NCBI GenBank assembly: GCA_902728285.1
Contig: CACVBU010001004.1
Coordinates: 1,122,167 to 1,186,166, forward strand
Length of the DNA stretch: 64,000 nt
Direction of reading: 5' to 3'
Source: Clytia hemisphaerica
Lineage: Eukaryota; Cnidaria; Hydrozoa; Leptothecata; Clytiidae
Positions 56,172 to 64,000 of the stretch are shown piece after piece. Each line of letters begins with the position of its first letter. The stretch's first letter is position 1. The position numbers were made by a program, and so were the translations under genes. A model generated the notes under the pieces. That model worked only from the letters and a program-made list of their open reading frames with translations. It was not told the origin of the DNA and made no database searches.

Positions 56172-58007
56172 TATTTTCAAGGCTGTTCCGTCAATGTCCA
56201 TCAAGACAAGGAGAACAACTTCTTAGGCATGATGTTTCAAGATACAGCTATGAAAACGAGTTTCAAATTGTATTCGGAGATTCTTTTTCTCGACGCAAAC
56301 GTACAAAGTTAACGAACTACGAATTCCAGCGGTTATCTTCCTGGTGGAGGATTCGTTTGGCCAAAGTGAAGTTGTCAGTGTTGCCTTAATGGTCAACGAA
56401 ACCAAAGAAAATCTTATTTGGCTGATCGAAACGTTTTCGAGGGAGAATGACACAGCGAAGCTTCGGGTCGTCATGGCGGATAAAGATATCAATGAGCGCA
56501 ACAGGATTAGTGACATTCTTGGTGTATCAATTCTAATCTGCCTCTTTCACGCACTTAAAGCGTTTAAGCGTGAGATGACAACACTTCACTTCAAGCGTCC
56601 ACCAAAGAAGAGGCAAAGTCTCTCTTTGAGAGCATGTGTTATGCCCAGAACGAGAAGGATTTTGTCGACTTGGAAAATAAATTTTTGGATTTAGGGTGTC
56701 CATCTCTTACAGAGTACTATGAGAAAAATTGGCGCCCTATATCGAACGAATGGGTAAAGTGCTTTAAAGCCAAATCAGGGGACTTTTTGAATTCGACCAA
56801 CAATCGGCTTGAAAGCTTTAACAGCAAGTTGAAATCACTGCTAGGCCATCGGAGCAGCCTGAATGAATTTGTCCGTGGCTTTTTTACCGTGCTGTCTGCA
56901 ATACGATCTGAAAGAGACAAAGCCGCTGCTGACGAATTCCTCAAGTCAAAGACTTTGGTTCCAGAAAACACGACCGTCGCTGCTATCCGAAGTCATCTGA
57001 CTTCGTATGCTGCGGACTTTGTGTGTCAAGAGCTCGCTGCTGTGTCGAAGACTGTTGTTCGTAACAGTACAAATACATCCTGTGATTGTTGCTTTCATCA
57101 GTCAATGCGCCTGCCTTGTCGTCACATTTTCCTGACTCGATCGTTAGCAGGGCTTTCGATCTATGACCAATGTTTGTCTGACGATCGTTGGTCAAAGTCT
57201 TTTTGTCACGACAGCCATCTATTATTTTCTCAACCCTATATTCCACCAGTTGGAATTAAAACTGTATCTTCGTGTCGCCCCACCAAAGCCTTCAACCACG
57301 TAGAAAGGTATAGGGATGCAGCAGCCTTGTGCAAAAACCTTTCTTCGTTGGCTTCAAAGGCTGGTGGCAGCACATTTGTTGAAAGAATGCAAGTCCTCAA
57401 GACTCTCGAAACCATATGGAGGAATGGTCAAGAGGCCCGTATCCTTTACTCTAGTGATCGATCGAGCCCAAAAGAACCGAGCATATCTGAAGAAGATCAA
57501 GCAGACAAATTAACTGCCGTAATCGAACCGAACGAAGCAGTTATCGAACCGAACGAAGCAGTTATCGAACCGAACGAAGCAGTTATCAAACCGAACGAAA
57601 CAGTTATCAAACCGAACGAAACAGTTATCAAACCGAACGAAACAGTTATCGAACCGAACAAAGCACATATCGAACTGAACGAAGCAGTTATGGAACCGAA
57701 CGAAACAGTTATGGAACCGAACGAAGCAGTTATCGAACCAAACGAAGCACATATCGAACTGAACGAAGCAGTTATCAAACCGAACGAAGCAGTTATCAAA
57801 CCGAACGAAACAGTTAAGGAACCGGACGAAGTAAAATCAACCGTCAGACCTGATGAATCGACACGAATCACTCCGTCTTTTGATGTTAGTGGCCTGAAAT
57901 TGCCCTCTGGAAAAAGCCCAAAAGGAAGACCAAAGGGGGCATCATTGACGTTCATAGGAAAAACAAGGAAAAGGAAATTTAATGGTATTTATTATTTCTA
58001 CAGCTGA
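56172..58007 (+). pseudogene. ZSWIM1/3-like MULE transposase-derived protein
   Basis: A MULE-type DDE core comes first: NNFLGMMFQDTAMKTSFKLY, LFLDA (first Asp), then in the next frame YKVNELRIPAVIFLVEDSFG and a second acidic site in RVVMADKDINERN. An ...LICLFHALKAFKREM helix follows. After another frame change near 56600 comes a 457-codon open part: MCYAQNEKDFVDLENKFLDL, KSGDFLNSTNNRLESFNSKL, and the SWIM zinc finger CDCCFHQSMRLPCRHIF (from about 57079). C-terminal to this lie 15 exact 21-bp units (57516-57830) coding AVIEPNE-type heptads, then a basic tail. The family derives from Mutator-like transposases. Two frameshifts (about 56300, 56600) suggest decay, though the second half is open. 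Confidence 0.82.
57516..57830 (+). repeat. 15 x 21-bp in-frame minisatellite
   Basis: 315 bp of gcagttatcgaaccgaacgaa units. Substitutions change Glu/Lys, Ala/Thr and Val/His, but the length never varies, so every unit is AVIEPNE-like. All frames of both strands stay open for this reason. Confidence 0.92.
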
Positions 58008-59033
58008 CGAATTAAACAAGTCTAAAATTCTTTAAAATTATTTCAAAAATCGAATTAACAATTAGAGACCCCTCCGTAAAAGCACATATTACCAGTGGAT
58101 ACCCTCTAAGTTTTTTTACGAAATTTTACGAACTTCGATTACACAAAGTAACAGAATTATTATCAGCTGCTTACAATTCACCATAGCCAGCGAAGAAAAC
58201 CGTAGACAGTTTATCTGTATTAGTAGGTTATATATTTTTTACTGATACTTAAGAGGTACCCACTGACGTTTAGCTACTGGAAACATTTTTTATTAAAGAA
58301 CCTTTATAAGAACACGAGGATCAATTTTTGCAATCAATTATGGCAAAAACCTAAGAATTCAGCCTGTTGAAAATCACGGCAATGTCGATCCTAACCCAAA
58401 ATTTACTGGTTCTCGTGTAAAACAAGCCAATTTGTCAACCCTAGTTCTTTAAAATGAATAACGCTGTAGTCCGATCTGTTAGCGGCAAAATAAATAGTCT
58501 AAATTACGATTGTATTTTTTTTAGCAAAAGATCAAACGAAACAAAATTCAACTAAGGTGCCAAGTTACTGCCAGAGGTAATGACCTGTTAATAATTCTAC
58601 TGATATACATTTCTCACAGCTCATGACCTCTTGTTACTGGAATGAGTTAATAGGGCTTACCAAAGAAAAGCAAATTCGTTAATTTTTAATTTCCACCTTT
58701 GGAAGATTTTTTGAAATTATTGTTCTCGTGATTACCTTTTTTCACAATTTATAATTATGGCAAGACAAGAAAGGTAAAAAAATTATTTTTAAAACATTCC
58801 TTTCACCAACGATGTAAAAATAATAGATAACCAACTTGCCTTGATTCTCAAAAAACATCCATGTTACGGTTGTAAAAATATTAATGACATTTTGCATCGT
58901 AAAAGGTGCAATTAAATAAAAACTTGCTTCATTTGCAACCTTCTATTGGACAAAATCGATCACGTGATGTATATTTTTCCAAAATTTGGGTTAGAAAAAG
59001 TGTATTTTCCCATAGGCAGCCTCACAGAAGGAA
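58008..59033. other. AT-rich spacer, no gene
   Basis: A loose inverted pair, 'ccagtggataccctctaag' (58094) and 'cttaagaggtacccactg' (58248), may mark a small decayed MITE. Confidence 0.35.
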
Positions 59034-59372
59034 TTTTTGGACCTACCTAGAGGTCCTATAAATTAACCTTTGTTTGTCCGTCCGTCCGTCCGTCCGTCTG
59101 TTACCAGTTTCTCGAGATTGGCTCATTAGTTTTTTCTGATCTTTGGCACAAAGATGCAAAATGGCAATGCCCAAAATGTGACGGAGCCCGATTTTCGAAA
59201 AAAAATTTTCCGCCCGAAGGTGCCGGAAATATGCCGGAAAAACCGGTTTTTTGACATTTTCTCGATATTTCATCATTAGTTTTTTCTGATTTTTTGCTTT
59301 AAGATGCGTATTAACAATGCCCAAAACATGTACCGTGAGTATCACAACGCGAATAAATTCGAGCTGTGAAGA
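59034..59372. repeat. Copy 2 of the 'tttggacctacct' repeat, internally duplicated
   Basis: tttttggacctacctagaggtcct, a (gtcc)n run at 59078-59096, then two successive units of about 125 bp, each with 'cattagttttttctgat' and 'aacaatgcccaaaa'. Matches 50948-51380. Confidence 0.6.
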
Positions 59373-59763
59373 CAAAGTTTTTTTTTAATACAAAATCTTG
59401 TAGAAAAACGCTCGCAAAGTAGATGTTGCCGTATAAACCACGGATTTACAGCAGAACATACTTACGCAGCATGTCCGACTTGCTTTTTGGGGCAAAATTA
59501 CCAGCTGCGGGGGAGAACTCTGCGAAATCGTCAAAACATAAACAAAAAACATAAACAAATATGGCGATTGAATTTTTTTTATCAGGAAAATTTAAGAGTT
59601 TATTTTTGCTGTATTTAGTGTGAAATTGATTGGAAATTTAGAGTTTTTTTGCTGTATTTAGTGTGAAAGTGGTTGGAAAAAAATTGTTACGAGTGTATGG
59701 TATTACTAATGATGATAAAAAGAAAAAGTTACTTGACATATTCCTTTTTTCCATTTTATTTAG

Positions 59764-60049
59764 AAAAAATGTAATGACCTCAACACCACTAAAGACCGCC
59801 AACTCGTCAACTTTTATTGAGATAGACCAATTATGTTTCATTTGTGGTGTTGACATTTTTTCTGATGATGTAGAAGCTCCAGTTTACTTTTTATTAAAAA
59901 ACAAGACATTCAGTCGAGTACTGAGCGGTCTTTTCAAGTCATCTCTATACAAAAAAGAAAAGCAAAAAGACCTATCGAATGAGAACATCATAATGTTCCA
60001 CCGCAGAGTAACTTGTGTTTTGAATCTATCAAAGCAATTAAAACACTAG
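59764..60049 (+). CDS. Small exon with CxxC motif, unknown protein
   Basis: After a strong pyrimidine tract and TTTAG acceptor, ATG at 59774 opens 91 codons: MTSTPLKTANSSTFIEIDQL, CFICGVDIFSDDVEAPVYFL, KNKTFSRVLSGLF. The CxxC could be half of a zinc-binding site; the other half may be the KLCKKCKDNIE of the exon at 63066. Family not recognised. It could be an exon of one gene with the next entries or a chance frame. Confidence 0.35.
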
Positions 60050-60204
60050 AAATCTTCAAATCCCACGATATCCAAAAACTCGAGAACACGCAAGCAAATT
60101 GATTTTGCAACGGTATAAATTGAAACTTGAAAATGTTATTAACACTTAGTTAATTGGCATAATTAGTGAGATTAGATATAATTTGATCATTTTTCCGATT
60201 TCAT

Positions 60205-60506
60205 TTTTAGGGCCTGTCTTCTTTGGAATCAAGATGGAGCAAGAAACGAAGACTTTTTATAAGAACAAAAAAACTCATCAAGCATTTGCTTTGCGTTTGT
60301 TTTTTTTTTACCAAAGCTGCGAAGATCACATGTCAGAAGGATAAGCGAGCAATAGAAGAACATAATAATCTGCACAACACTCTTGTATCACAGAACCCGG
60401 TGGGGACCTACAGCGGGAAATTTCTATTGCAAAATATCTTAACGGGGAAGAAAATTTGGGGTTTTAAATGGTCAGGGAAAAATTGCGACGGCGTGTACTT
60501 TTGTTA
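60205..60506 (+). CDS. Possible coding block, basic, unknown
   Basis: GLSSLESRWSKKRRLFIRTK, then KITCQKDKRAIEEHNNLHNT and GTYSGKFLLQNILTGKKIWG. It starts after a pyrimidine-rich region and runs about 100 codons. A T-run (60298-60310) gives a Phe stretch that may be an indel site. No family recognised. Confidence 0.2.
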
Positions 60507-61680
60507 ACTCTTCGAAATTTTCATCATTCCCCCCAAATTTTTCAAGTTTATCCCCTTTGGAAAGTTCTATCGGCTATCTGAGCCCCTCAGAATGACTTAA
60601 TTACTCAATATGGAGTTTTTCTCTCCCCAATTCATAAACGGATGATATACATTGTCCCGGGACATTTACTAACACGCATAGACGTACATTTTCTATATTT
60701 CATATATAATAGAACACCCCTTTCTCATTGACCCAGTGAAGTTTTGAAACCCACCGGGTCTTAATATAGGATCTCCAAAGCTCACTAAGTGATAACCTTT
60801 AACTTCCTCTGGTAGGGAAAAATTGACTTTCAACTAATATTCAAGAATTCTTAAAAAAACTGAGATTGACCGGGGTAAGACGGTAAGACCATAAATAAGA
60901 TCTTTGATTTGGGTTCTATGCAATTTCTTTCACCGGGTAATTCATCATTGAGTGGAGCTGACCGGGTCACTGATATAGGGGTGTAATAAAAGAATTTGTA
61001 TATATAATCTCCGTGGATACAATCGGGTGCATAGTTCTTCGCGCTTCGATGGTGATTTTTCTGTAGTGTTTTAGTCAAGTTGACAATTAAGAGTCATTTC
61101 TACCTGAGAACGATCTCGATTATCGGTTCACCCAGTGGTCCCTATAAAAGGCAACGAAAAAATTGTCATGAAACTAATTTTGCGGTATATTCAGGGCTTC
61201 ATTAGATTATTGAGCTTATCTTTAGATAGAAGTCAACGACCTTAAATAGGGGTGTATGACAAAATTATTTTACTAGAAGAAAAGATACATATTAAAATGG
61301 TATAAAGGATGACGATAAAATCAGGTGAAACATTCGAGAACGAAATACCTTTTCCTAATTAATGTTGTATGTGCAATATGACGATGCGTTGACTTCTCGA
61401 TCCGGGATACTTGATAGCTGTACCATTATTCGGCAAGTCCATTTGGAATATCTAGAAAGAAAAGCAATATATTCAAATTATTTTAATCTTCAACTGGCAA
61501 AACCACATCTTAATACCGATCAAATATGAAACAGTTTGACCACAACAGCGTTTCAAAAACCTTTCTAACATTTTTAAATGTCCATCATGTGGCGTTAGAA
61601 GATCTTTACAGTCCCCAAACCGGTGAAATTCTGTACTCAAATACCTTACGTATCTGCCGCTTTAGGTGGATTCAAACTTC
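60507..61680. other. AT-rich spacer, no gene
   Basis: 'accgggtc' occurs three times in 60700-60970 (acccaccgggtc, gaccgggg, gaccgggtc), suggesting a decayed repeat. Confidence 0.35.
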
Positions 61681-61685
61681 GCTTG

Positions 61686-61764
61686 GTAATTGAAAATGGC
61701 ATCGACCTCTAACTTCGCGTGGAGTAATTGAAAATGGCATCGACCTCTAACGTTAGAGGTCGAT
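61686..61764. repeat. Tandem duplication and 26-bp palindrome
   Basis: taattgaaaatggcatcgac...ctaac occurs at 61686-61713 and 61724-61751. Its end combines with what follows into a perfect palindrome, atcgacctctaacgttagag gtcgat (61739-61764). Confidence 0.75.
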
Positions 61765-61975
61765 GAAAATGGTAAATTCGTAATTTTCATGAGTTTTGGC
61801 CCTTTTCGCAAAACTTAGTTCTTGCTATAAATTGAAAATCCGTTAAAACTAAAGAAATTGGTGAAATCTAGTGAAAAAGAGGCTGCTTCGCAGCGAATTT
61901 TTTAAAATCCTCAATTCTCTAAAAAAAAGTACATGCGAAAATTAATCGACTTAGGGTAATAATAGCGGTATTCTA

Positions 61976-63065
<1,090 letters not shown>

Positions 63066-63379
63066 CAAAATGGAAACCTTGGATTTTTCATAACAATGAC
63101 ACAAAACTATGCAAAAAATGTAAGGACAATATTGAGTCAATACAAAGTCTGGAAAAGAAATTAAACGAGAAAAAGAACAAGCTTTGTAATGACTTTGAAG
63201 TAAATTGGTCCAACCAAGAAAAATATTTCGGGTCTCCATTACGTTTTAAAAGATTGAGGGTACCATCGCCAAGCAAAAAATCCAAGAAAATTGCAAAACC
63301 TTTGAATCCATTTCAAGTTTTAACTGCTCCCCAAACACAAACTATAACCGCTCCATCAAGAATTATATTCCTCCGTTAA
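63066..63379 (+). CDS. Exon-like block with CxxC and coiled coil
   Basis: An open frame of about 104 codons without an obvious own start: WKPWIFHNNDTKLCKKCKDN, IESIQSLEKKLNEKKNKLCN, LRFKRLRVPSPSKKSKKIAK, ending TAA. CKKC followed by a Lys/Glu coiled coil and a basic, nuclear-signal-like segment resembles the second half of small zinc-binding domains near the N-terminus of animal DNA-binding proteins. It may belong with 59764-60049. Family not identified. Confidence 0.4.
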
Positions 63380-64000
63380 AGATTCCATCGTATCTTTTAT
63401 CTCCTTCTCAAATTTCTTTGTTCCACTTTACAAACACTTGTTACGAATAATCAAATACCTTCATCATCAACCACAAATGTGCCTCTTATCAAGTTGTAAA
63501 TGTGTTAAAGAATATGATTATACTCATGCTTTGGTGCCAAAAACGCAGCATCCACCATTTCATCACTCGTCCTCAAATTTGGCTGATGAACAACTTGTAT
63601 GATAGATCTGATGAAACATTAGAGGTACTTACTTAAAGATAGTTGATTTTCTTGCAGTTACCTTAAGAGAACTTTTTTTCCAAATTTGAAATAGTTATCA
63701 AAAAGATTGAAAAGGCTTTTAGTTGACAGATCCAAGGTATTATTATGCCTTTGAACTTTCATGTATTGAGGTCTAGAAAAATAGTGGTCAAGACAAGAGG
63801 TTACCCCTAGCTTTTGAAAGTTACCTTCAAAATTCATAATACACACCTACTAAATTTTATTTAGATATCAATTCGCTTTCCAAAGACATCTAAAACGTTT
63901 AAAGTCAATGCTATGGACACAATTGGAATGGTTATAAGTCGTTTGCAATGACTTCAATAGCTAGTGGTATCAAAACCTCATCAATAAAGCGGATACGAGA
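63380..64000. other. End of window, nothing recognised
   Basis: AT-rich sequence without a supportable feature. Confidence 0.35.

Noticed and set aside
57497..57955. Minus-strand frames of 152 and 80 codons opposite the ZSWIM gene
   Set aside because: They are open only because the 21-bp repeat has no stops in any frame.

Overview
The window is AT-rich eukaryotic (metazoan) DNA. It has spliced exons with GT/AG borders, long non-coding stretches, many small inverted-repeat elements, and genes typical of animal transposons (BEL/Pao, PIF/Harbinger, Helitron, Ginger-like integrase, MULE/ZSWIM, SWIM-YqaJ, RecQ-like). These families and the many MITEs suggest a marine invertebrate such as a cnidarian or sponge; that is inference and no host gene fixes the taxon. 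I see no clearly single-copy cellular gene. Nearly everything recognisable is a mobile element, a remnant of one, or a lineage-specific family that travels with them.

Layout. 0.2-1.7 kb: exons of an unrecognised broken gene. 2.9-7.8 kb: 5'-truncated, decayed BEL/Pao retrotransposon with its 3' LTR. 8.3-14.7 kb: MITE cluster around a minus-strand multi-exon gene of unknown function (9.7-11.9 kb). 15.4-19.7 kb: the best preserved element, a PIF/Harbinger transposon with an intact DDE transposase, a convergent Myb/SANT partner gene, matching termini and a TTA target duplication. 20.1-21.0 kb: decayed RPA-like OB-fold gene. 22.4-26.2 kb: two separated parts of a minus-strand gene, the second with a YqaJ-type nuclease region. 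27.1-29.7 kb: 5'-truncated Helitron Rep/PIF1 helicase. 31.9-33.7 kb: spliced RPA-like gene with an intact 332-codon main exon. 37.6-38.5 kb: 165-bp satellite whose unit is exactly 55 codons. 39.0-41.5 kb: minus-strand Ginger/KRBA2-like integrase with an F-box tail, then a Ulp1-like protease remnant. 41.8-48.7 kb: a DUF7869-type gene split by a 5.16-kb insertion with an 8-bp target duplication; the insertion carries a RecQ-like first exon and several nested MITEs. 50-55 kb: repeats, tRNA-like sequences, a minisatellite and a LINE ORF1-like remnant. 56.2-58.0 kb: ZSWIM/MULE-type gene with fifteen 7-residue repeats. 59.8-63.4 kb: small CxxC-containing exons of unknown function.

How the parts relate: the Harbinger transposase and its Myb/SANT partner form one system. 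The Helitron helicase and the RPA-like gene lie 3 kb apart on the same strand and may belong to one Helitron lineage, which is unproven. The integrase, F-box and Ulp1 pieces are consecutive on one strand and read as one multi-domain element. Nested insertions and target duplications show repeated transposition. Most coding regions carry frameshifts or stops; only the Harbinger transposase and the last RPA-like exon look undamaged along their whole recognised length.
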